This document shows positions 30,079 to 38,993 of a stretch of 64,000 nucleotides of DNA, piece after piece. The stretch is taken from the NCBI GenBank assembly GCA_937944855.1, contig CALFAY010000015.1, forward strand, positions 53,667 to 117,666, read 5' to 3'. A program made the position numbers and the translations under genes. The notes beneath the pieces were generated by a model. That model made no database searches. It worked only from the letters and a program-made list of their open reading frames with translations, and had not been told where the DNA came from. Each line of letters opens with the position of its first letter. The stretch's first letter is position 1. The DNA is from an uncultured Planctomycetota bacterium. Lineage in GTDB: Bacteria; Planctomycetota; Planctomycetia; Gemmatales; HRBIN36.

Positions 30079-31512
30079 TCAGACCCATCGGGCCAGCAGC
30101 CAGCCGATCACGCAAGCGAGCAGGCCCAGCCCGACGACGAGCAGGAGGCTGATACGATCCTCCGACATGCGGCCAGAACGGTCGCCGGGTCCGCCAGGCA
30201 GCTCGCGGAGATTGGGCCGGGGCGGAGCGGCACGGTGGGCGGGGGTCGGTTCCGGCGTCCGGGACGGCAACCCGTTGGCCGACGCAGGCACCGTGGTTTC
30301 CAGGGAGCGGCGATCCGGCAGGGCCAGATTGGGAGCGTGGGGAGCGGTAGTCCGAGGCGGGGCCTGAGTCGGCCTGGGAGGCGCTGCGGGTGGCGGCGTG
30401 GGACGCTGAGGGGACGGGGCGGCAACCGCCGGAGGAGCAGTTGTTTTCGGCTTCGACACCGTCACCGCGGCGGCCAGCAGTTCCGCGGCGAATGGCCGAA
30501 GCTCGACGATGACCTCGTTCATCGAGCTGTAACGCTCTTCCGGTTTTTTCTGCATGAGTCGTTCAACGATGGCACACAATTCATCCGGCACGTCCGGGAC
30601 CAGGTCCTTGATGGGTCGAGGCTGGCGGGTCTGGTGAGCCATCATCTTTTCGACGGCGTTGGAGCCCGGGAACGGCACCTGCCCGGTCAGGCAGTAGTAC
30701 AGAACACAGCCGAGACTGTATTGGTCCGAGGCCGCGGTCATTTGCGTCGGATCCATGATGCCTTCCGGACTGGCACAGTCGAGACCGCTTGCCATGGCGT
30801 TGGCCGTGGACATCGTGTCCACTACCGACTCGTTTTCCGTCTCAGCCAGCAATACCCCGATGCCGAAGTCGAGGATGTGAACGCGATGGTCCGGCGTCAG
30901 GAGAATGTTGGACGGCTTGATGAGGCCGTGCAGAATCCCGCGCCGGTGACAGGCTTCGAGGCCCTCGGCGGTCTGGAGGGCGATGTAAGCGGCCAGGGAG
31001 GGCGACAACGCTCCCTGGCTCTCGACGAGCTTGCTGAGCGGTTCCCCCTCGACCAGCGGCCAGACGAGGTAATGGATGCTGCCGGAAGTACCGACGTCGA
31101 TGAAGGGGACGACGGCGGGATGGCGAATCTGCTCGAACTCGCGGACCTTGCGACGGGCCAGGCGGATGTTCCACATGCTGCGACGGGGCAGCACTTTGAC
31201 GGCGTACCACGAATTGTCGGTCTTGGAGCGGGCCTTGTACACCGTGCCCATGCTGCCGGTGCCTAACGTGTCCCAGACCACATACGACCCCAGCACCAGT
31301 CCCTGGTATTTGCCTTGCAGGATGGTGTCCGCTTGGAAGCGGGTCAGGATGTTTTGCGCGACGAGATGATCGGCCAGCTGCGCTGGTTCGGCCTGGGGAT
31401 GAGCGGCTAGGAAATCGCCGACGATCTGATCGACCAGGTCACGTTCTACCAGACCGCTGCGGCGCAAGTCCCACACGAACCATTCGCAGGAACCGAGAGA
31501 CGTCGTCGTCAT
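30079..31512 (-). CDS. Serine/threonine-protein-kinase-like protein, catalytic Asp missing (possible pseudokinase)
   Basis: 477 aa. The kinase domain is at about 75-345: Gly loop 'LGTGSMGTVYKA', ATP Lys in YAVKVL, a helix C Glu in 'KVREFEQIRHPAVVP', DFG in 'LDFGIGVLL' and an APE-like ASPE. The catalytic loop reads HGLIKPSN (about 195-202) where active kinases have HRDLKPxN, so the proton-accepting Asp is replaced by Leu while the following Lys and Asn remain. An N-terminal region (about 1-70) resembles a kinase-associated helical module. The Pro-rich linker (about 350-440) leads to one C-terminal membrane helix ('LLLVVGLGLLACVIGWLLAR'). Likely a membrane-anchored signalling or scaffold protein. 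Confidence 0.85.
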   Translation of the reverse strand: MTTTSLGSCEWFVWDLRRSGLVERDLVDQIVGDFLAAHPQAEPAQLADHLVAQNILTRFQADTILQGKYQGLVLGSYVVWDTLGTGSMGTVYKARSKTDNSWYAVKVLPRRSMWNIRLARRKVREFEQIRHPAVVPFIDVGTSGSIHYLVWPLVEGEPLSKLVESQGALSPSLAAYIALQTAEGLEACHRRGILHGLIKPSNILLTPDHRVHILDFGIGVLLAETENESVVDTMSTANAMASGLDCASPEGIMDPTQMTAASDQYSLGCVLYYCLTGQVPFPGSNAVEKMMAHQTRQPRPIKDLVPDVPDELCAIVERLMQKKPEERYSSMNEVIVELRPFAAELLAAAVTVSKPKTTAPPAVAAPSPQRPTPPPAAPPRPTQAPPRTTAPHAPNLALPDRRSLETTVPASANGLPSRTPEPTPAHRAAPPRPNLRELPGGPGDRSGRMSEDRISLLLVVGLGLLACVIGWLLARWV

Positions 31513-31716
31513 GGGGAGTTCTCCCTGGAACCGGGCTGGTCACGGGCCAGTCCATACCCGGAAGCGCGCCTGGGGACCCGAGGGTCAGGTCGCTTCGACG
31601 CCGCAAGGAGACGGGATTGCAACAACACTGCGGCTAATTCAAACTTAGCATGGGCCATAAATGCCCCGTTGTCAAAGAAACCTGCAAAATCGCCCCAAAG
31701 CCGACTCCGGTTGTTC

Positions 31717-33249
31717 ATGGCAGAGCCGAATCCTGCGTCCGATTCCTCAACCCGCCCCGAAGCTCCCCGGAGCGATCCAGTCGGCGAAGGCCCGGCTCTG
31801 CCTCCGAGATGGGCATGGTTACTCATCGTCGGCGTCGGCATCGCCCTCTGGCTTCTGGACGTGGCGGGCGGTTTGAAGCCGGAGTCGGTTCCGCCGTGGG
31901 GCTGGCGGCTGTTCGCCATTTTCGTGCCGACGGTCCTGGCCCTGATGCTGCGGCCGATGCCCGGCGGGGCCTGTGTGCTGATGGCACTGATCGTAGCGGT
32001 TCTCGTCGATGCCCTGCCTCCCGGACCGGGACAAAGCCCCGCACCTGTCGAGGCGATGGAAACGGCCCTGGGCGGCTTCCGGGACCCCACCGTCTGGCTG
32101 GTGCTGGCGGCCTTTTTCATTTCCCGAGCACTTATCAAGACCGGACTGGCCCGGCGGATTGCCCTCACGTTTGTGCGTATCCTCGGGCACAACACGTTGG
32201 GACTGAGCTACGCCCTGGCCGCATCAGACACCCTCTTGGCCGGCATGATCCCGTCCAACGCTGCCCGGGTCGGAGGCGTGCTCTTGCCCATCACGCGGGC
32301 CTTGGCGGAGTTGTATCGCTCCTATCCCGGCCGTACCGCCGGGCTGTTGGGCACGTTTCTAATGCTGACGCTGTATCAGGTCGATGTCATGGCCTGTGCC
32401 CTGTTCGTCACGGGTCAGGCCAGCAATTGGCTGGCGGCTCGGCAGGCGAACGAGATGGGCAGTCCCATTCCGGTCTCGTATGGCACTTGGTTCCTCTACG
32501 CTTCGCTGCCTGCCCTGGTGTGCCTGACGCTGATTCCCGCCCTGGTGTTCCGGTGGGCGCAGCCGACGATCCGACGCACGCCGGAAGCTGCTGACTTTGC
32601 CCGCACCGAACTGAACCTCCTGGGACCAATGGCTCGGGGCGAATGGCTGGTGCTGACCGTCTTCCTGGCTGTGTGCGGCTTCTGGATCGCCGATGCCTCC
32701 GCCCTGAACACGACGCTCATCGCCCTGTCTGCCGTCGGGCTGCTGCTGCTGGCCGGCATCCTCACTTGGCAGGATTGCGTGAGCGAAAAAAGCGCCTGGG
32801 ACGTGTTCATCTGGTACGGCGGACTTGTGCAGTTGGGGAAGCTGCTGGGTAAAGCCGGTGTCTTTCAAGCCTTCTCGGAGACGGTCGCCGAAGCGCTCGC
32901 CCATTGGCATCCCTCCGCCTTGTTCGTCCTGCTTCTTCTGGCCTACTTCTACGCCCACTATGCGTTTGCCAGCATCACGGCCCACATTCTGGCCATGTAT
33001 CGGGCCTTCGCCCTGGTCCTGATAGTAGCCACGGTGCCCGCTCCGTTGGTATTATTTTCGTTCGCCTACTTTTCCAACTTCTCCGCGGGACTGACGCACT
33101 ACGGCACGACGCCGGGACCGATCATTTTCAGCCTGGGCTATGTCCCCCAAGCCACCTGGTGGCGGGTCGGCCTGCTCCTGTCGTTTGTTCACATTGCCAT
33201 CTGGCTGTCAATCGGCCTGCTGTGGTGGAAACTATTAGGATTGTGGTGA
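31717..33249 (+). CDS. DASS/SLC13-type anion (dicarboxylate or citrate) transporter
   Basis: 510 aa from ATG 31717; the frame is also open from a TTG at 31669, and neither start has a clear ribosome site. It has about 11-12 hydrophobic segments, including 'WAWLLIVGVGIALWLL', 'LLLAGILTWQDCVS' and 'IWYGGLVQLGKLLGKAG'. The first family motif, SNAARVGGVLLPI, and a 'YAFASITAHILAMY' region match the divalent-anion:Na+ symporter group, closest in pattern to 2-oxoglutarate/malate translocators. It imports di- or tricarboxylates across the inner membrane. The next gene starts 16 bases after its stop. Confidence 0.85.
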   Translation: MAEPNPASDSSTRPEAPRSDPVGEGPALPPRWAWLLIVGVGIALWLLDVAGGLKPESVPPWGWRLFAIFVPTVLALMLRPMPGGACVLMALIVAVLVDALPPGPGQSPAPVEAMETALGGFRDPTVWLVLAAFFISRALIKTGLARRIALTFVRILGHNTLGLSYALAASDTLLAGMIPSNAARVGGVLLPITRALAELYRSYPGRTAGLLGTFLMLTLYQVDVMACALFVTGQASNWLAARQANEMGSPIPVSYGTWFLYASLPALVCLTLIPALVFRWAQPTIRRTPEAADFARTELNLLGPMARGEWLVLTVFLAVCGFWIADASALNTTLIALSAVGLLLLAGILTWQDCVSEKSAWDVFIWYGGLVQLGKLLGKAGVFQAFSETVAEALAHWHPSALFVLLLLAYFYAHYAFASITAHILAMYRAFALVLIVATVPAPLVLFSFAYFSNFSAGLTHYGTTPGPIIFSLGYVPQATWWRVGLLLSFVHIAIWLSIGLLWWKLLGLW

Positions 33250-33265
33250 GAACCAAGCCGGAGAG

Positions 33266-34897
33266 ATGCGGATGTCGAGTCGGCTCGGAAAAGTGCTGGT
33301 AGGTTTGCTGTCGTTTGCCGTGGCTACGGCCCTTTTCGCGGCGGCCTATGGCCAGGCTCCGCTGTTTTATAGCAATCAGAATCAATACCTACTGCACGGT
33401 CTGGCCCAGGCCGGGTATGGCCATCTGGCCGACGACTGGCTGGCCAACACCGCCGATCCGACGCCGATCTTTTCAGCGCTGGTCGAGTGGACGTATCGCT
33501 TGCTGCCCCTGGAGACGTTGCAGCTGTGGTATGTGCTCGTGCAGGGGATCTACGTCGTGAGCCTGTGGGGAATCTTCCGGGGACTTGTGGGCCGGTCCGT
33601 TTCCTGGCGACTGGAGGCGGTCTTTCTCGGCCTGGTGATCGTGGCCCATGCGGCGGTGTGGCGTTGGCTGTCGTATCGCATCCTGGACTGGGACTATCCC
33701 TACTACCTCCAGGGCGGACTAGCTGGGCAGTACATTCTCGGTCCGGTCTTTCAGCCGTCGGTGTTTGGCGTGTTTCTGTTGGCTTCGCTGGCCCTGTTCG
33801 CCAACGACCGGCCACGCTTGGCTGCTCTGGTCGCCGGGTTGGGCGTCGTCTTGCATACCACCTACCTGCTTTGTGCGTGGTTCCTTGTCAGCGGATATGC
33901 CGTCTCATTGATCCACGAAAAGCGTCGGCGGCTTGCCGTGGAGATGGTTGGCATCCCGCTGGCTTTCACGCTGCCGGTAATCGGCTTCGCCTGGTGGCAG
34001 TTCGGACCGACGGATCCGACCGATTTCGCCGAGGCCCAGCGGATCCTGGCCCACGAACGCATTCCCCACCATTGTCAGGCGAGGCTGTGGTTCGACGAGA
34101 TCGCTGCGTTCCAGATCGTTTGGATCCTCGGTGCCATCGGCCTGACATGGAAAACCCGTCTGTTTCCCGCCCTGGCCGTCGCCGCGGGATTGGCCACCCT
34201 TGGGAGCGGTGTTCAGATCACGACCGGCTCGGACGCCCTGGCCTTGCTCTTCCCGTGGCGACTGTCTGCGGTCCTGATGCCGATGGCGACGGCGATCTAC
34301 CTGGCCAAGGTGGTTCACGGCCTGCGACAGTGGCTTGACACTGGATGGGCCGTCGGCGTCCTCGGTGCGGCGGCGGTACTCCCAGCGGCAGCGGGTCTTG
34401 CCATCATGGCCGCCGGCGAGGGCTACCAGAGCAGCGATGAGGAACTGCCGATGATGAACTGGGTCCGACAGCATTCGCAGCCCGGCGACGTTTACCTGCT
34501 GCCGATCCGTGTGCCGAAGCTGGCAGCGACCACCCGCGGCAGCCTCTCCAGCGACTTCAAACCGATTGCCCGCAAACGCAGCGATGCCAAGATCATTCCC
34601 GTGGATTTGCAACGCTTTCGACTCATGACCGGGACGGCGATTTTTGTCGATTTCAAATCGGTGCCCTACAAGGACACGGACGTGCTGGAGTGGCGGCGAC
34701 GCATGGAAGACAATCAGCGTTTCCTGGAGTTGCTTCTGACCGGTCCTGCTCAAACCCTCGAAGAAGAACTGCGACAGGCCGGCATCACTCACGTGGTGCT
34801 GCCGACGGAAGGTCCGGTCGTCGTCACCTGGCCGGTGCTGTATCGCGATGCTGTTTACGAAGTCCGCAAAGTGCCGACGGGTCCGGAATCGCCCTGA
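33266..34897 (+). CDS. DUF6798-type polytopic membrane protein
   Basis: 543 aa, 16 bases behind the transporter gene and probably co-transcribed. About 10-11 hydrophobic helices (for example 'VLVGLLSFAVATALFAAAYG', 'FLGLVIVAHAAVWRWLSY', 'ALVAGLGVVLHTTYLLCAW') are followed by a soluble C-terminus of about 130 residues ('MNWVRQHSQPGDVYLLPIR', 'AGITHVVLP'). The layout with early Tyr/Gln/Asp motifs (FYSNQNQYLLHGL, DDWLANTADPT) resembles GT-C-like membrane proteins of unknown function common in planctomycetes. The last 43 bases overlap the end of cimA on the other strand. Confidence 0.7.
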   Translation: MRMSSRLGKVLVGLLSFAVATALFAAAYGQAPLFYSNQNQYLLHGLAQAGYGHLADDWLANTADPTPIFSALVEWTYRLLPLETLQLWYVLVQGIYVVSLWGIFRGLVGRSVSWRLEAVFLGLVIVAHAAVWRWLSYRILDWDYPYYLQGGLAGQYILGPVFQPSVFGVFLLASLALFANDRPRLAALVAGLGVVLHTTYLLCAWFLVSGYAVSLIHEKRRRLAVEMVGIPLAFTLPVIGFAWWQFGPTDPTDFAEAQRILAHERIPHHCQARLWFDEIAAFQIVWILGAIGLTWKTRLFPALAVAAGLATLGSGVQITTGSDALALLFPWRLSAVLMPMATAIYLAKVVHGLRQWLDTGWAVGVLGAAAVLPAAAGLAIMAAGEGYQSSDEELPMMNWVRQHSQPGDVYLLPIRVPKLAATTRGSLSSDFKPIARKRSDAKIIPVDLQRFRLMTGTAIFVDFKSVPYKDTDVLEWRRRMEDNQRFLELLLTGPAQTLEEELRQAGITHVVLPTEGPVVVTWPVLYRDAVYEVRKVPTGPESP

Positions 34898-36462
34898 GGG
34901 TTCCTCTCCGCGTCCTTGAAGAGCTTGTACTCGAAGCTGTCCGCCAGAGCGAGCCAACTGGCCTCGATGATGTTGGTGCTGACGCCGACGGTGCCCCAGA
35001 CGTCGTGATCGTCCTGAGTTTCGATGACCACCCGGACGCTGGCTGCCGTGCCCGCCCGGGCATTCACGACTCGGACCTTGTAATCCACCAGGTGCATCCG
35101 TTTCAACTCGGGATAGAACGGTTCCAGGGCTTTCCGCAGGGCGCCGTCAAGGGCATTGACCGGACCGTCGCCTTCGCTGACGGTGTGCTGGATTGCGTCG
35201 CCGACTCGGACCTTGACGGTGGCCTCGGTGACGGCCACTCCGGCCGGGCTGGATTCCACGCTCACATGGTAGGCCAGCCGCTCGAACCACGGCCGATACA
35301 GACCCAGCTCCCGCTTCACGAGGAGATCGAAGGAGGCTTCGGCGGCCTCGAACTCCCAGCCCTGGTTTTCCAGCTCGCACAGGCGATTCAGGATCCGCGT
35401 CATGGCCGACGGGTCATGCGTGAGGCGGTACTTGGCGGTCTTGGCGAGGATGTTCGACCGGCCGGACAGTTCGCTCAGGAGAATGCGGCGTTCGTTGCCG
35501 ACCTGGGCGGGGTCGATGTGCTCGTAGGTGACCGGATTACGATGGATGGCGTGGACGTGCATGCCGCCCTTGTGGGCGAAAGCACTGGCCCCGACGAAGG
35601 GCTGGTTCGAGCGAAAGTTCATGTTGGCGATTTCATAGACGTAGCGGGACGTGTCGGTCAGCGTCGCCAGGCTGCCGGGCCGCAACACGTCCCGGCCCAT
35701 TTTCAGGGCCAGGTTGGCGATGACGCTGACCAGATCGGCATTGCCGCAGCGCTCGCCGATGCCGTTGATCGTGCCCTGCACCTGGACCGCACCTGCCCGC
35801 ACGGCGGCCAGACTGTTGGCCACGGCCACGTCGCAGTCGTTGTGGCAATGGATGCCCAGCGGCACTCGCAGCACGCCTCGGGCCGCCCGGACGCCTTCCT
35901 CGATCCGCTCCGGCAACGATCCGCCGTTGGTGTCGCAAAGAATCACCGTCTCCGCTCCCGCGTCCTGAGCCGCCCGGATCGTCGCCAGAGCGTATTCCGG
36001 ATTGTGTCTCCAGCCGTCCAAGAAATGCTCGGCATCGTAAAACACTCGCCTTCCCTGGGAACGCAGAAAGCCGACTGAATCGGAGATCATTCGCAGGTTT
36101 TCGTCCAGCGATACCCCCAGCACTTCGGTGACGTGGAGGTCCCAGGTCTTGCCCACCAGAGTCACGACTGCGGTTCCGCTGTCGATCAAGGCCCGCAGGC
36201 CGACGTCCTCTTCGGGTCGGACTCCCTTGCGTCGAGTCATGCCGAAGGCGACCACCTGGGCGTGCCGCAAATCGAGGTTGCGAACTTCCCGGAAGTATTC
36301 CTGGTCCTTCGGATTGGACAGCGGATAGCCGCCTTCGATGAAGTCCACGCCCAGTTCATCGAGTTTTCGAGTGATGAGCAGCTTGTCCTGAAGCGAAAAG
36401 TTGACGCCTTCGCCCTGGCTGCCGTCGCGCAACGTCGTGTCGTAGATCTGAACGCGGCTCAT
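34855..36462 (-). CDS. cimA: Citramalate synthase
   Basis: 535 aa. DRE-TIM metallolyase catalytic domain (about 1-280) with 'IYDTTLRDGSQGEGVNFS', metal-binding HCHND (in GIHCHNDCDVAVAN) and 'NGIGERCGNADL', then a LeuA-type dimerisation/regulatory domain (about 400-525, 'VKVRVGDAIQHTVSEGDGPV'). Length and the RDGSQGEGVNFS signature fit (R)-citramalate synthase (CimA/TIGR00977), which condenses acetyl-CoA with pyruvate for threonine-independent isoleucine synthesis, rather than 2-isopropylmalate synthase; that alternative cannot be fully excluded. The C-terminal domain is the likely target of feedback by isoleucine. A leader peptide and terminator-type hairpin lie upstream. Confidence 0.9.
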   Translation of the reverse strand: MSRVQIYDTTLRDGSQGEGVNFSLQDKLLITRKLDELGVDFIEGGYPLSNPKDQEYFREVRNLDLRHAQVVAFGMTRRKGVRPEEDVGLRALIDSGTAVVTLVGKTWDLHVTEVLGVSLDENLRMISDSVGFLRSQGRRVFYDAEHFLDGWRHNPEYALATIRAAQDAGAETVILCDTNGGSLPERIEEGVRAARGVLRVPLGIHCHNDCDVAVANSLAAVRAGAVQVQGTINGIGERCGNADLVSVIANLALKMGRDVLRPGSLATLTDTSRYVYEIANMNFRSNQPFVGASAFAHKGGMHVHAIHRNPVTYEHIDPAQVGNERRILLSELSGRSNILAKTAKYRLTHDPSAMTRILNRLCELENQGWEFEAAEASFDLLVKRELGLYRPWFERLAYHVSVESSPAGVAVTEATVKVRVGDAIQHTVSEGDGPVNALDGALRKALEPFYPELKRMHLVDYKVRVVNARAGTAASVRVVIETQDDHDVWGTVGVSTNIIEASWLALADSFEYKLFKDAERNPQGDSGPVGTLRTS

Positions 36463-36479
36463 GATCGCTCCATAGGGGC

Positions 36480-36528
36480 CTTAAAAGCACCAAAGCCCTG
36501 CGGCCTCTGAGGACCACAGGGCTTGGTT
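36480..36528 (-). terminator. Attenuator/terminator hairpin in the cimA leader
   Basis: On the minus strand an 11-bp stem (one G-U pair), AAGCCCTGTGG with CCGCAGGGCTT (36493-36524), has a 10-base loop, extends outward with a bulged T, and is followed within a few bases by TTTT. It ends about 20 bases before the cimA ATG region, inside the 5' leader, so its natural reading is a regulated terminator. Confidence 0.7.
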
Positions 36529-36567
36529 GTCTTACGTCGCTTGAACCTGGCTTTCCCGCAGTCCTCG

Positions 36568-36642
36568 TCAGCCGCTCCGATGGTCCTGGCGCACTCCCTG
36601 CGCCGCGGTAATTGCGATCGGACTGGGACGAGGCGTTGCCAT
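36568..36642 (-). CDS. Candidate cimA leader peptide (24 aa)
   Basis: A 24-codon frame from ATG 36642 to TGA 36568, lying between the promoter and the attenuator hairpin. It contains two Ile codons in the run 'SPIAIT', two Thr and one Val. Its stop is about 45 bases before the hairpin. The ribosome site is weak. Position and gene order suit transcription attenuation of an isoleucine-pathway enzyme; the codon bias is modest. Confidence 0.45.
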   Translation of the reverse strand: MATPRPSPIAITAAQGVRQDHRSG

Positions 36643-36685
36643 CTCGATGTTACTCTGACTGCGGGCCAACTTGGCTATGCGAACA

Positions 36686-36714
36686 AGTGTAGGAAATCCC
36701 AGGTAATCCGTCAA
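36686..36714 (-). promoter_or_regulatory. sigma70-type promoter for cimA leader
   Basis: On the minus strand TTGACG and TACACT are separated by exactly 17 bases. Transcription starting near 36680 would give a leader of about 218 bases containing the mini-ORF and the hairpin. Confidence 0.65.
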
Positions 36715-36719
36715 ACCCG

Positions 36720-37620
36720 TCAACGCAGCGACCTCCGCCGCCGGGCCAGACGCCACAAGACGAACGCCGCTGCGGCAGCCAGCAGGGCGATCAGTTGGTA
36801 GTAAAACCACGGCGGGACCGTGGCTTGAAGCCCGGCATCGGTCAGCCCGAATGCCGCCAGGGTGAACTCCTCCTCCGGCACCGGCCCCGGGGTGAGTTCC
36901 AGGACCTTGATCGACGTGCCTTCCCCTGATGGGCCTGACCCCTCCTCTGATGTCAGATGAATGTGCTTAAGAAGGGGAACACCTTGGACCGCACCCTCGT
37001 GGGTGATCCGTCTCATCAGTTTTCGCTCCGTCCCCTTAATACCTCCGCACAATTCCCGGATTGCCCAATACTCCTGAGGTGCAAAAATAATCCAGCCGCT
37101 ATACGTCACGCCGGGCGGCGGTTCGTCAAACCGTTGCTCGTATTCGATGCGCACGAGAGATTCCCCGGCGCGCTCTACATACCCAAGGTTTTTAAATGTA
37201 AATCGAGGCTCTTTAACAGCCTCCGCTAAGGGTATGTTGCCCAGACAATATATAACCACGACGGTGCCAAAGCACTTTGGCGGATCGATTTAAGCTTAAA
37301 ACCGTAGTCGCATGAAGCAGTTCATACCTTTTCTGACCGGGGGATAATCCTACTGAAAACGAAACTCCAAAGGGCCTTGCCACCAGGGCCGTGAAAAGTC
37401 CTCTTATCGGTCCCTCGGTCAACCTCACTTCGTCCACACGAAAATACGGTGCCCTGGCATAATAAATTTTTTCTTCCCCCATCTCGTAGGATGGTGATAG
37501 GACTATGACCCATACCTGCACCGCATCCAAATGTTTTCATAAAACTCAATCAAAGGCTGGACGCCGGGTTCGTATTCTTTCAGGGACTTCTTTTTAAGTT
37601 ACTCAGGGTCGGTGGGGTAA
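36720..37620 (-). pseudogene. Multiply frameshifted relic of a hypothetical membrane-anchored protein
   Basis: Three consecutive minus-strand frames read as one protein in pieces: a short piece around 37520-37600 ('EYEPGVQPLIEFYENIW'), a second from 37530 to about 37260 ('APYFRVDEVRLTEGPIRG', 'GQKRYELLHATTVLSLNR'), and a third from 37259 to 36720 ('IRIEYEQRFDEPPPGV', 'GWIIFAPQEYWAIREL') that ends in a membrane helix ('YYQLIALLAAAAAFVLWRLA') and an Arg-rich tail. Each piece looks coding, but they need at least two frame changes. GC is lower than in neighbouring genes. No family was recognised. Confidence 0.65.
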
Positions 37621-37624
37621 ATCT

Positions 37625-38029
37625 TTATAGGTAATAGAATAGCACATAATGCCCATGCTTGCAGAACTCCGGACATAGGCAAAACCTCCGGCCGGTCTTC
37701 TCGCCAGCAGACACGAGCTTATTGCACTCCACAGTAGCAGACTGCCCGTATCGCCCTGCAAGCACATCTCGGGTCCGCATTGTCACAAGGGCGTCCGTGA
37801 ATTTCAGTACCGCAATGCCTTTCCTGGGGGCAACAGTTGGACACCGGGGAAAACCCGGCCCGGTCGGCTGCGTGCAAGAACCCAGCAATACCCGGGGACC
37901 GGGGACGTTGGTGTACCGCACCCGGGCATCGAACAGGCGAAGAGTCGCCATCACTAGCGCCAGACTCGAGAGCAGGCCTTTCGCTAGCCCGTAAGCTTGA
38001 TTGCACAATTGTTTCCAGGCCGTTTCCAA
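37625..38029 (-). CDS. Doubtful ORF in degenerate region
   Basis: 134 codons from a TTG with no clear ribosome site. The first 35 residues contain a hydrophobic stretch ('GLAKGLLSSLALVMATL') but the rest has no recognisable pattern, unusual codon use and Cys-rich ends. It may be part of the decayed operon, or chance. The surrounding 37531-38070 interval otherwise shows nothing definite. Confidence 0.25.
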   Translation of the reverse strand: METAWKQLCNQAYGLAKGLLSSLALVMATLRLFDARVRYTNVPGPRVLLGSCTQPTGPGFPRCPTVAPRKGIAVLKFTDALVTMRTRDVLAGRYGQSATVECNKLVSAGEKTGRRFCLCPEFCKHGHYVLFYYL

Positions 38030-38070
38030 TGGCTCTAGCCCGGCACTCTCTCAGGCCAGGCTTCCACAGA

Positions 38071-38451
38071 TTAACGGGTCCTCACCACGGCTGCACTGAT
38101 CGCAAACCCCGCAAGAATCACGCCGCCAACCACCCAGGGGAAAACCAGGCCCAGCGGTGCGGCCGGAACCAAGCGATACCCGCCCGCGGTCCGTTCCCAA
38201 CGGGCGGGCCGGGAGTGCTTGGACGCCAGCCATTCCGTCACAGCCCACGCTTGCGCTCGTTCCGTCTGGACACGGCCCAGTTCGCCCAGTCCTTGGAGTC
38301 GCTCCGATATCGTGAACGCCAGCCCGGTTGCCTTTCCCAATCGGTGCAAAACAGCCGGAACACTGGCGTATTCCATCCGCAACGGGACAGGCTTAGCAAG
38401 CCGCAGGTCATTGCGCAGACTCGCTATCGGCCCTGTGGCGCATAATCCCAC
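38071..38451 (-). CDS. Hypothetical protein with STN/secretin-like motif and C-terminal membrane helix
   Basis: About 126 aa if it starts at GTG 38451, inside the end of the MauE-like gene; the start is uncertain. Residues about 22-95 ('KPVPLRMEYASVPAVLHRL', 'TGLAFTISERLQGLGELGRV') resemble the short strand-helix-strand domain found at the N-terminus of secretins and FecR/TonB-type receptors. A C-terminal membrane helix ('LVFPWVVGGVILAGFAISAA') ends the protein. It overlaps the upstream gene and is probably co-transcribed. Confidence 0.5.
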   Translation of the reverse strand: MGLCATGPIASLRNDLRLAKPVPLRMEYASVPAVLHRLGKATGLAFTISERLQGLGELGRVQTERAQAWAVTEWLASKHSRPARWERTAGGYRLVPAAPLGLVFPWVVGGVILAGFAISAAVVRTR

Positions 38452-38981
38452 ATGCCGACCGACACCATTGCCGCCACAAGCACATAGGCAAGGATCACGG
38501 TCAATAGCCAGCGTCGGTGACGGAACGCTTCCAGGTCGCCACTGGGCTGCCAGGCGAACAGCAAGCCCATGCACACCACGTCTAGCAGCATGGCTTGCCA
38601 AGGCAAAACGTTGAATCGGCCAAAACAGCCACACGTCGGAGCATCCACCAGGTGCAGATAAAACGAGATTTCGAATAACCCGGCAAGAACGGCGATTGCC
38701 AGCCAGCGGGTGACGCGCTCAGAAAAACCGGAGACCAGCCATAGCCCAAAAGCTGGTTCGAAGAGCACCGTGCAGAGCAGGAACCAGCGCGTATTCAGAA
38801 TGCTCTTTGCTGGGATGTCAGCTGTGGCCGGATGGTGGGCTTTGAGCATGGCTGCCAGAAGCACCACCACGCCAACGAGGATCGGCACCGCCGGCGAGCG
38901 GACTAACCGCCCAACAAGTGCAGGCCCGATCGGCACGCGGCTGAACCGAGTTTCGGCGCGGTCCACGGCTCTGGATTCCAT
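38424..38981 (-). CDS. MauE/DoxX-like redox-associated membrane protein
   Basis: 185 aa with four to five hydrophobic segments. The motif 'APTCGCFGRFNVLPWQAMLL' matches the conserved Cys-x-Cys-F-G near the end of a membrane helix in methylamine-utilisation MauE and related DoxX proteins, which are linked to thiol/disulfide handling of periplasmic proteins. It starts 12 bases after the Calx-beta gene stop and overlaps the STN-like gene, suggesting an operon for an exported protein. Confidence 0.72.
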   Translation of the reverse strand: MESRAVDRAETRFSRVPIGPALVGRLVRSPAVPILVGVVVLLAAMLKAHHPATADIPAKSILNTRWFLLCTVLFEPAFGLWLVSGFSERVTRWLAIAVLAGLFEISFYLHLVDAPTCGCFGRFNVLPWQAMLLDVVCMGLLFAWQPSGDLEAFRHRRWLLTVILAYVLVAAMVSVGMWDYAPQGR

Positions 38982-38993
38982 GCAGTTCGCCCG

